A DNA stretch of 64,000 nucleotides from Arcticibacter eurypsychrophilus (GCF_001730525.1 NZ_MDFN01000010.1:62001-126000); one strand, 5' to 3'; shown: positions 8,004 to 18,050, counted from the first letter of the stretch. Notes: a model not told the origin generated them from the sequence alone. Translations and numbers: made by a program.

Positions 8004-10643
8004 TTAGATTAGCAGCGTTTTAATACTTTCACGTAAGATAGAAATTTTAGCCTCTGCATCCGCTTGTTTTGCTTGCTCATTCGCTACAATTTCAGGTTTT
8101 GCATTTTGAACAAACCGTTCATTAGAAAGTTTTTTATTCACTGCATCCAGGAAACCTTCCAGATAGACCAGTTCCTTAGACATCCGGTCAAATTCAACCA
8201 ATGGATCAACATTACCTTCCAGACTGATAAAAAACTCATCACGCCCAGTCATAAATGATGCCCCACCTTTAAGCTGATCATCAACAAAAACAATCTCACT
8301 TAAATTAGCCAGCTTATTTAAAACAAACAGGTAACTGGTATAATCAATCTCTGAATTCAATTTAATTGCTAAAGGCAATGGGTCCTTGGGAGAAATCTGT
8401 TTACTGTTCCGAATATTACGAATCTCAGAAACCACCTTTTTAATCATATCAAACTCCTTTAAAAGCTTGTCATCTGTCGCTGCTGTTTTAGGATATTCTG
8501 ATACAATACAACAATCCATTTCCTCACGCGCACCAAATATCTCGTCATGCCAAAGCTCCTCAGTAAGAAAAGGCATAAAAGGATGAAGCAGTTTCAATAT
8601 TTTCTCAAAGAAGAAGGTAGTAGCCGCCACCGTTTCACGGTCAGCAGGATGCTGATAAGGAGGTTTAACCATCTCCAGGTACCAGGAACAAAAATCATCC
8701 CACACCAATTTATATATAGCCATTAATGCTTCAGATAATCGATACTGAGCGAAATGACTTTCAATTTCTACAAGAGCCTCATTAAAACGACTATCAAACC
8801 AGGCTATAGCAACCTTATTTTCCGCATTCTCAATCGCTACTGTATTTTCAGACCAGCCTTTGAGCAATTTAAACGCATTCCAGATCTTATTGGCAAAATT
8901 ACGCCCCTGTTCACAATAAGAAACATCAAACATCAGGTCATTACCGGCAGGAGAGCAAAGAAGCATCCCTACGCGAACACCATCAGCACCGTACTGATTG
9001 ATAAGCTCAATCGGATCTGGAGAATTCCCTAACGACTTAGACATCTTTCTGCCCAGCTTATCCCGTACAATACCAGTCAGATATACATTTTCAAAAGGCG
9101 CTTTACCTCTAAACTCATGACCTGCAATGATCATTCGTGCAACCCAGAAAAATAAGATCTCAGGTGCTGTAACCAGGTCATTTGTGGGATAATAGTAATT
9201 GATATCAGCGTTACCCTCTTTTTCCGGATGTCCGCAAACCGATGGATCGAAAACAGACATGGGCCATAACCACGAAGAAAACCAGGTATCTACCACATCT
9301 TCATCCTGAACCAGGTTTTCACTGTCCTGACCAGCCTTATTGAAAGCCTCAATAGCATCTTCCTGTGTTGCAGCAACCACCCATTCCCCATTAGCATTAT
9401 ACCATGCCGGAATCCGTTGTCCCCACCAAAGCTGGCGACTAATACACCAGTCTTTCACATTTTCCATCCAATGACGGTAGGTATTACCAAACTTTTCCGG
9501 AATCAGCTTCACCTCACCATCCTCCACATAATCCAGTGCAGGTTTAGCCATATCGGCCATTTTGCAAAACCATTGCAAAGAAAGACGGGGCTCAATAACA
9601 GCATCGGTCCGTTCAGAAAAACCAACCTGCGATTTATAATCCTCCACCTTTTCCAATAAGCCCGCTTCATCAAGCAGCTTAGCAATTTTCTTACGTGCTA
9701 TAAAACGATCCTCACCAACCAGAATAACGGCCTTTTCATTTAAAGTACCATCATCATTTAAAATATCAATAACAGGAAGTTTATGTTTAACACCCAGCTC
9801 ATAGTCATTTAAGTCATGCGCCGGAGTCACCTTTAAACAACCTGTACCAAATTCCATTTCTACGTATTCATCCTCAATAACAGGAATTTCTCTATCTACA
9901 AGAGGAATAATAACCTTCTTACCTTTCAGATCGATATACCGTTCATCACGGGGGTTCACGCATATTGCACTATCCGCCATAATGGTTTCAGGTCGCGTAG
10001 TAGCAATAACAATAAAATCGTCAGTACCAACAACCGGGTATTTGATATAATAAAGCTTCTGATTGACTTCCTTACGGATCACCTCCTCGTCCGAAACCGC
10101 TGTTTTCCCTTGAGGATCCCAGTTAACCATCCGAATCCCGCGATATATTAATCCCTTATTATACAAATGAATAAACGTATCGGTAACCGCTACCGATAGA
10201 TCGGCATCCATCGTAAAACGGGTTCTTTCCCAATCACAGGAGGCACCCAGTTTCTCCAATTGCTTCAGGATAATACCACCATATTTTTCTTTCCACTCCC
10301 AGGCGTATTTCAAAAACTCTTCCCTGCTCAGATCTTTCTTGGCAATACCACGTTCTTTAAGCATGGCCACAACCTTAGCTTCAGTTGCTATAGAAGCATG
10401 GTCAGTACCCGGAACCCAGCATGCATTTTTCCCTTGCATCCTGGCCCTTCGTACCAGCACATCCTGAATGGTATTATTAAGCATATGCCCCATATGTAAA
10501 ACACCGGTAACATTCGGTGGAGGAATCACAATCGTGTAAGCTTCCCGGTCATCAGGTTCGGAATGAAAAAAACCTTTTCCTAACCAGTAGCTATACCACT
10601 TGTCTTCTGTTTCAATAGGACTATATGTTGTAGAGATATTCAT
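8004..10643 (-). CDS. valS: Valine--tRNA ligase
   Basis: A class I aminoacyl-tRNA synthetase that charges tRNA-Val. The start at 10643 (MNISTTYSPIETEDKWY, 879 residues) is chosen over an in-frame ATG 42 bp upstream because the family begins with this segment. Motifs seen are the HIGH equivalent in PNVTGVLHMGHMLN, ATTRPETIMAD of the CP1 editing domain, the WCISRQLWWGQRIPAWY segment, the KMSKS loop in GRKMSKSLGN, the helical anticodon-binding domain after about residue 610, and a C-terminal coiled coil. A possible promoter (TTGG then TAATTTCG) lies just upstream. Identity is clear. Confidence 0.96.
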   Translation of the reverse strand: MNISTTYSPIETEDKWYSYWLGKGFFHSEPDDREAYTIVIPPPNVTGVLHMGHMLNNTIQDVLVRRARMQGKNACWVPGTDHASIATEAKVVAMLKERGIAKKDLSREEFLKYAWEWKEKYGGIILKQLEKLGASCDWERTRFTMDADLSVAVTDTFIHLYNKGLIYRGIRMVNWDPQGKTAVSDEEVIRKEVNQKLYYIKYPVVGTDDFIVIATTRPETIMADSAICVNPRDERYIDLKGKKVIIPLVDREIPVIEDEYVEMEFGTGCLKVTPAHDLNDYELGVKHKLPVIDILNDDGTLNEKAVILVGEDRFIARKKIAKLLDEAGLLEKVEDYKSQVGFSERTDAVIEPRLSLQWFCKMADMAKPALDYVEDGEVKLIPEKFGNTYRHWMENVKDWCISRQLWWGQRIPAWYNANGEWVVAATQEDAIEAFNKAGQDSENLVQDEDVVDTWFSSWLWPMSVFDPSVCGHPEKEGNADINYYYPTNDLVTAPEILFFWVARMIIAGHEFRGKAPFENVYLTGIVRDKLGRKMSKSLGNSPDPIELINQYGADGVRVGMLLCSPAGNDLMFDVSYCEQGRNFANKIWNAFKLLKGWSENTVAIENAENKVAIAWFDSRFNEALVEIESHFAQYRLSEALMAIYKLVWDDFCSWYLEMVKPPYQHPADRETVAATTFFFEKILKLLHPFMPFLTEELWHDEIFGAREEMDCCIVSEYPKTAATDDKLLKEFDMIKKVVSEIRNIRNSKQISPKDPLPLAIKLNSEIDYTSYLFVLNKLANLSEIVFVDDQLKGGASFMTGRDEFFISLEGNVDPLVEFDRMSKELVYLEGFLDAVNKKLSNERFVQNAKPEIVANEQAKQADAEAKISILRESIKTLLI

Positions 10644-10721
10644 TTTAAAGAAATTAAAAGGGAAGTCGAAATTAAGTTTTTGCAAAAATAACCAATTTGC
10701 GGCATAAAAAACGGAAATGAC

Positions 10722-11555
10722 TTAAAGTGGCAGATGTTTTGACTCTATCCCATAACCTACTCCATGGCCTAAGAAAATGGCAGCCTTTTCATTGAAGTCG
10801 CCTACGGCACCCGTAGTATAGAAATTACGACGCGTTCCTAAAGAACATGATTCCTTCAGCAACGTATGCCTTTCGAGATAATCTTCCAAACTTTCTGCTA
10901 CAAGTTTACCCTGGGAAACCAATCGGATTCCAACAGGTAAAAACTTGCTGATCGAATCAACAAGCAATGGATAATGCGTACAAGCCAATACCACGGTATC
11001 AATATCCGGAGATTGCTTAAACAGGTTATTTAAATTCTTTTCAATAAAATAATCAGCACCCGGCGTGTTGAACTCATTGCTTTCTACCAGAGGAACCCAT
11101 AAAGGACAGGCCTCCTGAAAGATTTTTATATCAGGAAAAAACTTATTAATTTCAATCACATACGAATTTGAACTGACCGTACCTTGTGTAGCTAAAATAC
11201 CGATCTTCCCAGTTTTAGTATAGGTACCCACAACCTCTGCCGTTGGCCTGATTACACCTAAAACCCTTTTATCAACGTCAAACGAAGGAAGATCATTTTG
11301 CTGGATAGACCGCAAGGCCTTTGCTGATGCTGTATTACAGGCAAGAACTACCAGATTGCAATCCATAGCAAACAAATGCTGCACACATTCCCAGGTATAC
11401 TGATATACCGTTTCAAACGATCGCGTACCATAGGGTACACGTGCATTATCACCCAAATAAACAAAATCATATTGAGGCAGACGGCTTTCAATTTCTTTAA
11501 ATACCGTCAATCCTCCGTATCCTGAATCAAATATTCCTATAGGTCCCTTTTTCAT
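10722..11555 (-). CDS. murI: Glutamate racemase
   Basis: Converts L-glutamate to D-glutamate for peptidoglycan. Motifs seen are GIFDSGYGGLTV at the N-terminus, YLGDNARVPYG, the first catalytic cysteine in LACNTASA and the second in VLACTHYPLL. Length 277 is normal. Its ATG overlaps the stop of the DUF1634 gene by one base (TAATG), so it is translationally coupled to the TauE/DUF1634 pair, an unusual partner set for a cell-wall enzyme. Identity is certain. Confidence 0.95.
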   Translation of the reverse strand: MKKGPIGIFDSGYGGLTVFKEIESRLPQYDFVYLGDNARVPYGTRSFETVYQYTWECVQHLFAMDCNLVVLACNTASAKALRSIQQNDLPSFDVDKRVLGVIRPTAEVVGTYTKTGKIGILATQGTVSSNSYVIEINKFFPDIKIFQEACPLWVPLVESNEFNTPGADYFIEKNLNNLFKQSPDIDTVVLACTHYPLLVDSISKFLPVGIRLVSQGKLVAESLEDYLERHTLLKESCSLGTRRNFYTTGAVGDFNEKAAIFLGHGVGYGIESKHLPL

Positions 11556-11941
11556 TATCCTCCTAGCCCCCCAAACATACCAATAGCAATGATGGATAGA
11601 ACAATTAAAGTAATGATTACATACAGATAATCCTTTTCAATCGCAAAGGCTATTGCTGAAAGCAACACCCTCAATATTGGAGTGGCAATCAACACCAATA
11701 CGCCTGTCTGAATAATTGCCTGGGCATCAAATACCAGCAGACCAGCTATAATTCCATTGATATGTCGCAGATTTTCCGGCGCACCTATAAATTCGGTATA
11801 ATGCGGCCTATCTGCACCATGGGCCATCAAGTAAATAACTCCCCCAATCAAAGCAATTACACTGGACGTGACTACACCTGCCCGTAATAGCTGACCTAAT
11901 ACTGATGCAACATCTTTATCGGTTCGAAATAAACTCTTCAT
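11555..11941 (-). CDS. DUF1634 membrane protein
   Basis: A 128-residue protein with three membrane helices (about residues 20-41, 75-96 and 104-125). The first helix is preceded by LGQLLRAGVVTS, and a GVLVLIATPILRVLLS segment precedes the last helix, both typical of DUF1634. This family is usually encoded beside a TauE/SafE-type transporter, as here, and is presumed to be an accessory subunit. The start overlaps the transporter stop by 4 bp (ATGA) and the stop overlaps murI by 1 bp. Confidence 0.85.
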   Translation of the reverse strand: MKSLFRTDKDVASVLGQLLRAGVVTSSVIALIGGVIYLMAHGADRPHYTEFIGAPENLRHINGIIAGLLVFDAQAIIQTGVLVLIATPILRVLLSAIAFAIEKDYLYVIITLIVLSIIAIGMFGGLGG

Positions 11942-12774
11942 AACTTACCCATTAAACCGTTATATATCATTTCCAACGCAAGGAAGCCAATTACCACACT
12001 AAAAAGCAATCTTAACTTTTTCACATCTGCCTTGACCAGAATTCTGGAGCCTGCAAAAGACCCGATTAAAACCCCGATAACAACCGGCATAGCCAAACCT
12101 GGATCAATATACCCCCTTTGCAAATATACCACCGCGCTAGCTGCAGCAGTTACCCCAATCATGAAATTACTCGTTGTAGTACTCACTTTAAACGGAATCC
12201 GCATGACGGTATCCATTGCAAGAACCTTTAAAGCGCCTGACCCAATCCCCAGCAAACCTGATGTAATCCCTGCAATCGTCATCAGGGAATATCCCCCAAT
12301 CACCCGGCTTACCTTATAGGCCACAATTCCATTTGTCGTAGGATACGTTCCATTAAGCTTTAACTTTTGAGCCAGAATACTTTTATCCTCCGTATCCGCA
12401 TCCTCATTTTTCTTTCGTAAGGCCATGAGTGCCGAAAATAACAGCACCACACCAAAAATCACAGCAACCACATTTGTAGAGGTATAAACCGCAATAAGCG
12501 CCCCGATAATTGCCCCTGTAGTAGTTGCAATTTCAAGAAACATACCAATCCTGATATTCGTAATCCCTTCTTTAATATAGGCAGCAGCCGAACCTGAAGA
12601 TGTCGCTATGGAAGATACTAAAGCACAGCCTACAGCATACCGTATGTCTACATTAAAGATCAGCGTAAGAAGAGGAATCAGGATTACTCCCCCTCCCAGT
12701 CCGGTTAAAGAGCCCAAAAGCCCTGCTGCAAAAGCCCCAACGAAAAGAATTAACGTAAAAAGTAGTACAGTCAT
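11938..12774 (-). CDS. TauE/SafE family sulfite/organosulfur anion permease
   Basis: A 278-residue inner-membrane protein with about eight helices and the two-fold repeat of the TauE/SafE family. The first half carries GLLGSLTGLGGGVILIPLL and the second half the related GITSGLLGIGSGALKVLAM. The family exports or imports sulfite, sulfoacetate and related anions; the substrate cannot be read from sequence. It is the first gene of a tightly overlapped tauE-DUF1634-murI run. Confidence 0.87.
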   Translation of the reverse strand: MTVLLFTLILFVGAFAAGLLGSLTGLGGGVILIPLLTLIFNVDIRYAVGCALVSSIATSSGSAAAYIKEGITNIRIGMFLEIATTTGAIIGALIAVYTSTNVVAVIFGVVLLFSALMALRKKNEDADTEDKSILAQKLKLNGTYPTTNGIVAYKVSRVIGGYSLMTIAGITSGLLGIGSGALKVLAMDTVMRIPFKVSTTTSNFMIGVTAAASAVVYLQRGYIDPGLAMPVVIGVLIGSFAGSRILVKADVKKLRLLFSVVIGFLALEMIYNGLMGKL

Positions 12775-12805
12775 ATTTATATATGTCCAAAAATAGACAT
12801 ACCAA

Positions 12806-13687
12806 CTAGGCTTTTAAATATTTATCTATTAAAACCTGAATAATACCATCTGCCATACCTACTTTAGGCACATAAATCTGTTTAATAGATGCCCATTTCA
12901 TGACAGTAAGATAAATTTCCGAGGCAGGAATAATTACATCCGCACGGTCATGATTTAAGCCTAGTACACCGATTCGCTCTTTTAGTGAGTACGCATTTAA
13001 CTGCGAATAGATCTCATTTAATTTGGAAATACTAAGTGGCTTACCCTCTTTTTCATCCGATAAGCGGAATAACTTATTGATGTTTCCCCCGGTACCAATA
13101 CCAACCAGGTTTTTATAAATGCGGGTGTGGTTTTTAATCCAGGTATGCATCTCATCCCAGGTTTCCGGAATATCCGCATTATCAAGCATCCGCACCGTTC
13201 CTATAGGAAAGGACTTTGAATCTTCTACTTTGCCCTGTACAAAGATAGAAAGCTCAGTACTACCTCCACCTACATCAATATACAGATAATTTTTGTTGAA
13301 GTCTAAACGCTCCGCAATATGTGTAGAATAGATAATATTGGCTTCCTCCGTTCCTTCCACAATTTTAAGGTCAAGGTTGCCCTCCGCTTTAATCCGCTTG
13401 ATGAGCTCTCCACCATTTCCTGCTTCGCGCATCGCTGATGTAGCACAAGCCATATATTCTTTAACCTTATACACATCCATTAATAATTTGAATGCAGTCA
13501 TGGTTCTAATTAAATCCTCAGACTTCTTTTCCCCAATCCTTTTATCCAGGAAAGCATCGTCTCCGAGGCGCAATGGCACACGTATAAATGTATTTTTTTT
13601 AAAAGTTATTTCTGTTCCGTTTTCTATTATGTCTGCAATGAGCAAACGAACGGCGTTTGATCCAACATCAATGGCTGCATATCTCAC
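12806..13687 (-). CDS. ppx: Ppx/GppA phosphatase family protein (exopolyphosphatase)
   Basis: A 293-residue member of the ASKHA fold phosphatases. It has the N-terminal phosphate-1 motif AAIDVGSNAVRLLIAD, ATSAMREAGNG, the phosphate-2 motif YIDVGGGSTELSIF and a GIGTGGNINKLFRL adenosine-type motif. It lacks the C-terminal HD domain of long Ppx proteins, so it is the short form. It overlaps ppk1 by 4 bp, making it the hydrolytic partner of the polyphosphate kinase; pppGpp phosphohydrolase activity is also possible for this family. Confidence 0.88.
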   Translation of the reverse strand: MRYAAIDVGSNAVRLLIADIIENGTEITFKKNTFIRVPLRLGDDAFLDKRIGEKKSEDLIRTMTAFKLLMDVYKVKEYMACATSAMREAGNGGELIKRIKAEGNLDLKIVEGTEEANIIYSTHIAERLDFNKNYLYIDVGGGSTELSIFVQGKVEDSKSFPIGTVRMLDNADIPETWDEMHTWIKNHTRIYKNLVGIGTGGNINKLFRLSDEKEGKPLSISKLNEIYSQLNAYSLKERIGVLGLNHDRADVIIPASEIYLTVMKWASIKQIYVPKVGMADGIIQVLIDKYLKA

Positions 13688-15747
13688 GATAATGATTTGT
13701 TTTTTAAATATGTATATATATCAATCTGGGCTCGGTGTTTTACCTCCTCGTCCGTCCGGTGATAACGATTTGTATTTGAGGCATTGATCTCTCTGGCCTT
13801 CGTATTGTCCAGCAACTGGATGTGAATAATATCCAGCAACTCCTTCTTAATTTCAGCATCTAATATTGGGAAGCCTACTTCCACACGCTGATCCAGATTA
13901 CGGGTCATAAAATCGGCTGACGATAAAAAGACCTTTTCATTGCCCCCATTACCGAATACCCACACCCGGGCATGTTCCAGGTACTTATCTACAATACTGA
14001 TCACTTCAATATTTTTACTCATTCCCGCGATTCCAGGAATCAGGCAACACATGCCCCGAACAATCAACTGTATTTTGACCCCAGCATTACTGGCTTCATA
14101 CAACTTCCCTATCATCGCCTCGTCGGCCAGACTATTCATCTTCAAGATAATAAAAGCAGGTTTGCCTTGTGCCTGATTTTTTATTTCATCAGCAATAAGC
14201 GCATAGACCTTAGTTCGGGTTTCCAGTGGTGATACCACCAGAAATTTATAATCATCATAGAACACCTTTTTATCCAAACCTTTGAACAGGCGCTTTAACT
14301 CATTTCCTATACCCTGATGTGTCGTAAAAATGCTATGATCAGCATACAACTTAGCCGTTTTCTCATTGAAGTTGCCAGTGGCCAGACTAGCGTAATAAAC
14401 TGGCTTGCCCTTTTCCATTCGGGTAACCAAACAGATTTTGGAGTGTACCTTATAATCCTGCAGACCATAACTCACATTGACACCCTCCTCTTCAAGTTTA
14501 TTCATCCAGTAAATATTATTCTGTTCATCAAAGCGAGCCTTTAATTCGACCAGACAATTTACCTTTTTACCATTTTTTGCCGCATTGATCAAAGCATTAA
14601 TGACTCTTGAATTAGCAGCAAGACGGTATACCGTGATATTGATTTCCGTAACCTTAGGGTCTATGGCAGCCTCCCTAAGAAAGTGAATAATGTAATCAAA
14701 AGACTGATAAGGTAAATTAATCAGATAATCCCGTTTAGCAATCTGACTAAAAATGCTTTTACCAAGGTCAAGGTTCTTAACTGGGAGAGGTGCATCTTTA
14801 TGATATTCTAATTCAGCCCGTCCAACATTAGGGAAACTAATAAAGTTCCTGAAATTATGGTACCGGTTCCCTGGAATTAAACCATCTGCCGTAAGATCAA
14901 GTTTGGCAACAAGATAGTTTAACATCGCCAGGGGCATATTATTATCATACAACAAACGCATGGGCTTGCCCTTTTTCCTTTTCTGCAAGCTCTTTGTTAA
15001 GGTATCAATAAACTTCTCGCTGATACTCGTATCCAGCGTCAACTCCGCATCACGCGTTAACTGTATGGAATAGGCCTCTATGGCTGAATATTCAAAAATA
15101 AAATAGATATCGTCCAGACAATAACGGATAATATCATCCAGGAGGATGATATACTTCAGATTATTCGTTTCCGGCAATACAATAAATCGCTCCAGGCTCT
15201 TAAGCGGAATTTCAATTAAACTATATTGCGATTTTTCTTTTTTATCCTTTTTACTGAGGCGCACGAAAAAATAAATAGCCCTGTCCCTCAACTCCGGAAA
15301 AGGTTTATTTTCGTTCAGCATAATCGGAACAAGCGTAGACAACAGCTTTTCTCTAAAGTAGCTTCTTAAAAACTCGCCTCTCTTTACATTCAGCTGCCGC
15401 TCATTGATAATAAAGATCCGTTCTTCTTCCAGTTCTTTTATAATGCCATTCTCATACAGATCGTCAAAGCGACGCTCCTGATTAACAACAATCTCTTTAA
15501 TCTCTTTAATTATTTTTTTAGGATTATAACCCAAAAGTTCCTTAGCCTTTTCATTTATATTGGCCAACTTAATTAATGTCGGCACTCTAACCCGGTAAAA
15601 CTCATCCAGGTTAGAGGAAAAGATTGCCAGAAAACGAATTCTTTCTATTAAAGGAACCGAGATATCTGCAGCTTCCTGCAACACACGCTCATTGAAGTAT
15701 AACCAACTGATTTCCCGATTAGTAAGCTGAATCTTTACCTTAGCCAT
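13684..15747 (-). CDS. ppk1: Polyphosphate kinase 1
   Basis: Reversibly transfers the terminal phosphate of ATP to inorganic polyphosphate. The 687-residue protein shows the four-domain PPK1 layout. The N-terminal domain starts NREISWLYFNERVLQEA. The tunnel domains carry EINITVYRLA, LVELKARFDEQNNI, the phosphohistidine in YKVHSKICLV and YASLATGNFNEKTAKLYADH. The C-terminal domain has ARVWVFGNG and SSADFMTRNLDQRVEVGFP. It is the first gene of a two-gene operon with ppx. Identity is certain. Confidence 0.95.
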   Translation of the reverse strand: MAKVKIQLTNREISWLYFNERVLQEAADISVPLIERIRFLAIFSSNLDEFYRVRVPTLIKLANINEKAKELLGYNPKKIIKEIKEIVVNQERRFDDLYENGIIKELEEERIFIINERQLNVKRGEFLRSYFREKLLSTLVPIMLNENKPFPELRDRAIYFFVRLSKKDKKEKSQYSLIEIPLKSLERFIVLPETNNLKYIILLDDIIRYCLDDIYFIFEYSAIEAYSIQLTRDAELTLDTSISEKFIDTLTKSLQKRKKGKPMRLLYDNNMPLAMLNYLVAKLDLTADGLIPGNRYHNFRNFISFPNVGRAELEYHKDAPLPVKNLDLGKSIFSQIAKRDYLINLPYQSFDYIIHFLREAAIDPKVTEINITVYRLAANSRVINALINAAKNGKKVNCLVELKARFDEQNNIYWMNKLEEEGVNVSYGLQDYKVHSKICLVTRMEKGKPVYYASLATGNFNEKTAKLYADHSIFTTHQGIGNELKRLFKGLDKKVFYDDYKFLVVSPLETRTKVYALIADEIKNQAQGKPAFIILKMNSLADEAMIGKLYEASNAGVKIQLIVRGMCCLIPGIAGMSKNIEVISIVDKYLEHARVWVFGNGGNEKVFLSSADFMTRNLDQRVEVGFPILDAEIKKELLDIIHIQLLDNTKAREINASNTNRYHRTDEEVKHRAQIDIYTYLKNKSLS

Positions 15748-16072
15748 TTATATAAATAAGATTCCGGTATTGCTACCGAATGACGCAAATCTGCGCATAT
15801 TAGTGTTAATTTAATATTAAATAATTGCCTTATATGTTATCAGGCATCTTAATGTTAAGCATAAAAGAGTGTTCTGTGTTTTAATGTATTCGTAAAATAT
15901 GCTTCGTAGTGAATTGCAATTAATATAATTCAATAATAAAAAACCTAATACTTTGTATACTGTTCAGTTGCTAACTCATGGTCTTTCCACATAACATCGC
16001 TGACAATTAATCTCTCACAAACTAATAATTGAGCTTTAAATCTGTAATTTCGTCTTTTAAAACCACATTAAT
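15748..16072. other. Divergent intergenic region between ppk1 and the YajQ gene
   Basis: A 325-bp AT-rich gap with no open frame worth calling. It must hold the promoters of the leftward ppk1-ppx operon and the rightward YajQ gene. A TAATTTCG sequence about 16050 is a one-mismatch -7 box for the YajQ gene, but I could not pair it with a -33 element at the right spacing. Confidence 0.4.
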
Positions 16073-16564
16073 ATGCCTTCATTTGATATTGTAAGTAAGA
16101 TAGATGCTCAAACTCTTGATAATGCGATTAATACCGCAAAAAAAGAGATCTTAAACAGATTTGACTTTAATGATTCAAAGAGCACAGTGAATCTGGATAA
16201 GAAGACCAATGAAATTACAGTAGTGACCGAGAATGATATGCGCCTCAAAGCCATTCTGGACTCCATTATCTCAAGAATGGTTAAACAAGGACTAGACCCC
16301 AATGCTCTGGAAACCGGAAAAGAACAATACGCATCCGGCAATATGATCAGGAAAGAGATCAAAATTAAAGAAGGCATTGATAAGGAAACCTCCAAAAAAA
16401 TTATCAAAAAAATAAAAGACAGCGGACTAAAAGTTCAAGCTTCCATCATGGACGAACAAGTTAGAGTTCAGGCTAAAAAGATTGATGACCTGCAGGCTGT
16501 CATCACCTTATGCCGTACGGAAGACTTTGGCCAACCTCTTCAATATATCAATATGAGGAATTAA
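16073..16564 (+). CDS. yajQ: YajQ family nucleotide/cyclic di-GMP-binding protein
   Basis: A 163-residue cytoplasmic protein beginning MPSFDIVSKID, with EILNRFDFNDSK, an ITVVTENDMRLKAILD stretch and a C-terminal CRTEDFGQPLQYINMRN ending, all hallmarks of the YajQ/DUF520 family. Members are two-domain RNA-recognition-like folds; in Xanthomonas and Pseudomonas relatives they bind cyclic di-GMP and modulate transcription. Whether that role holds in Bacteroidota is not shown. It is a single-gene unit, followed by a 238-bp gap. Confidence 0.93.
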   Translation: MPSFDIVSKIDAQTLDNAINTAKKEILNRFDFNDSKSTVNLDKKTNEITVVTENDMRLKAILDSIISRMVKQGLDPNALETGKEQYASGNMIRKEIKIKEGIDKETSKKIIKKIKDSGLKVQASIMDEQVRVQAKKIDDLQAVITLCRTEDFGQPLQYINMRN

Positions 16565-16802
16565 AAACCAACATACATGTCCAGCGGAATAACTTATTAT
16601 ACTAAATCTTTCTGCCGAACACCTAAAATGCTTCTTTGAGAACGAATAATTGGAATCAATCTTCCTAACTCTTCTCTCTTAAAGGAGCATTTTGTTTAAC
16701 TTAAGCGATTCTAACGACTTATATTACCTTATTTAGTAATCATTATCATTTTTTCTTCAATGTAACCTGTCTAACTTTACATCAACAAAAACCCCGAAGA
16801 TT

Positions 16803-17636
16803 ATGAAAACTATAATCGTAGCCACCGACCTCTCTAAAGATGCAAACAATGCGCTTGAATATGCAGCTGCTCTTGCCAGATGCACAAATGCTAAGTTAGT
16901 TTTATATAATTCCTTTGTTATTCCCCCGCATGCTGCAAACACGTTATTGCCTGCATCAGAAATTGAAAAAATTATCGCATCAAACAAAGCATCATTAGAA
17001 TACATTGCTTTGAAAACAAAATGCACATACGATGTACCAGTTGAATGTGTAAGTAAACTATCTGAAATCCAGTCTGAATTAGATCGCTTAGTTGTTGAAT
17101 ACGACGCCGACCTGGTTGTAATGGGAATGAGAGGAGAAACATTAGACCAAAGATTATTTGGTAATACCACCACATCAATCATCCATCATGCCAAATATCC
17201 CGTACTGGTAGTACCTATCGACGCAAAATTTAAAGGCATGAGTAAAATACTATTTGCTTGTGATGATAACTGTCACTCAGCCAGCAAAACATTAGTTAAA
17301 CTAAAAGAGATTGCCGCTGAAATGAGCGCAGAAGTACAGGTTCTTCATGTACAAAAATTAATGAAAAAAGCTGATCTTGCACTTGTTGAAGAACTAGCCG
17401 GCCTACATCCGCACGATGAAAGCTTTAGCGGATTAAATCATACCTACAGAGATATTGATGGCTGTAGCATCATTGAAGGGATTGAAAAAGGCATGAAAGA
17501 GTACAATGCAGACTTGCTTGTGATGGTACCACAAAAACATGGCTTATGGGATTCCCTGCTTCACAGAAGCAAAACCTGTGCAATGGCCTCACGTAGTAAA
17601 GTTCCTTTATTATCTATTCCATTTGGAAAGAACTAA
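16803..17636 (+). CDS. Universal stress protein with two tandem Usp domains
   Basis: A 277-residue cytoplasmic protein. The first Usp domain (about 1-140) starts MKTIIVATDLSKDANNAL and ends with the ATP-loop-like GMRGETLDQRLFGNTTTSIIHHAKYPVLVVP. The second (about 147-277) starts KILFACDDN and ends with a degenerate loop (VPQKHGLWDSLLHRSKTCAMASRSKVPLLSIP). The second loop lacks the G-x2-G-x9-G(S/T) pattern, so only the first half is a good nucleotide-binding candidate. It stands alone between a 238-bp gap and a terminator. Confidence 0.9.
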   Translation: MKTIIVATDLSKDANNALEYAAALARCTNAKLVLYNSFVIPPHAANTLLPASEIEKIIASNKASLEYIALKTKCTYDVPVECVSKLSEIQSELDRLVVEYDADLVVMGMRGETLDQRLFGNTTTSIIHHAKYPVLVVPIDAKFKGMSKILFACDDNCHSASKTLVKLKEIAAEMSAEVQVLHVQKLMKKADLALVEELAGLHPHDESFSGLNHTYRDIDGCSIIEGIEKGMKEYNADLLVMVPQKHGLWDSLLHRSKTCAMASRSKVPLLSIPFGKN

Positions 17637-17694
17637 ATTATAATGCAGAATCCCTCTGCATAAAAGAACCAAGGGGTTGGAGTTTAAGTAGCGG

Positions 17695-17726
17695 AAGACC
17701 GGCGAATGCCGGTCTTTGCTTTTTAA
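17695..17726 (+). terminator. Rho-independent terminator after the universal stress gene
   Basis: The stem AAGACCGGC / GCCGGTCTT (9 bp, perfect) with loop GAAT is followed by TGCTTTTT. It lies 58 bp after the stop codon. A second smaller hairpin (ATGCAGA/TCTGCAT) sits at 17643-17661, directly after the stop. Confidence 0.85.
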
Positions 17727-17872
17727 AAGCAGTTTTCTATAAAACTCAGCCCTCTTAAAGAACTTACAAAATCAAAAGCTAACATAGGTATACTTATTTA
17801 TCCGGAGTCATCCCCTACACTATATACCTGAAATTCTAGCAATTACGACTTTTCTTTAAATAAAAAATTGGA

Positions 17873-17901
17873 CAAAAAATAAGCTCCCGATGGGCGGAAG
17901 C
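17873..17901 (-). terminator. Terminator of the first tRNA-like RNA gene
   Basis: On the minus strand the stem GCTTCCG / CGGGAGC with loop CCCAT is followed by TTATTTTTTG. The same loop and layout, with compensatory stem changes, is found in the second unit at 18202-18231, so the hairpin is conserved as structure. Confidence 0.8.
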
Positions 17902-17940
17902 TCAAACTAACCAATTATAAACCTAAATTATTGAAAGGAG

Positions 17941-18050
17941 CTGTAGGGGAAGGAATCGAACCTCCAAGAAGTAGTTAGACCGTTTCCGGTTTTCCCATAA
18001 TCTCCACCACCGAGACAAGGAGGTGTGTCTGCCAGTTTCACCACCCTACA
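17941..18050 (-). tRNA. Aberrant class II tRNA-like RNA, copy 1 (about 110 nt; GTC at the anticodon position)
   Basis: Read on the minus strand, the RNA has a perfect 7-bp acceptor stem (TGTAGGG/CCCTACA), a Leu-type D arm (GTG...CAC with the loop GG), a T arm with loop TTCGATT, and an unpaired G after the acceptor. An eighth pair (C18051-G17941) is possible. By alignment with tRNA-Leu the anticodon stem is CCTCC/GGTGG with a central U-U mismatch, and the loop TTGTCTC puts GTC at 34-36. The loop has a pyrimidine at position 37, which is atypical of decoding tRNAs. The variable region is 41 nt against the usual 10-20 and includes an ACCG-GAAA-CGGT hairpin. No CCA is encoded. A tRNA-Leu or tRNA-Asp label would be unsafe. 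Confidence 0.6.

Noticed and set aside
13338-13787. 149-codon frame across the ppx-ppk1 overlap on the opposite strand
   Set aside because: It is covered by two well-supported genes on the minus strand and has no family features.
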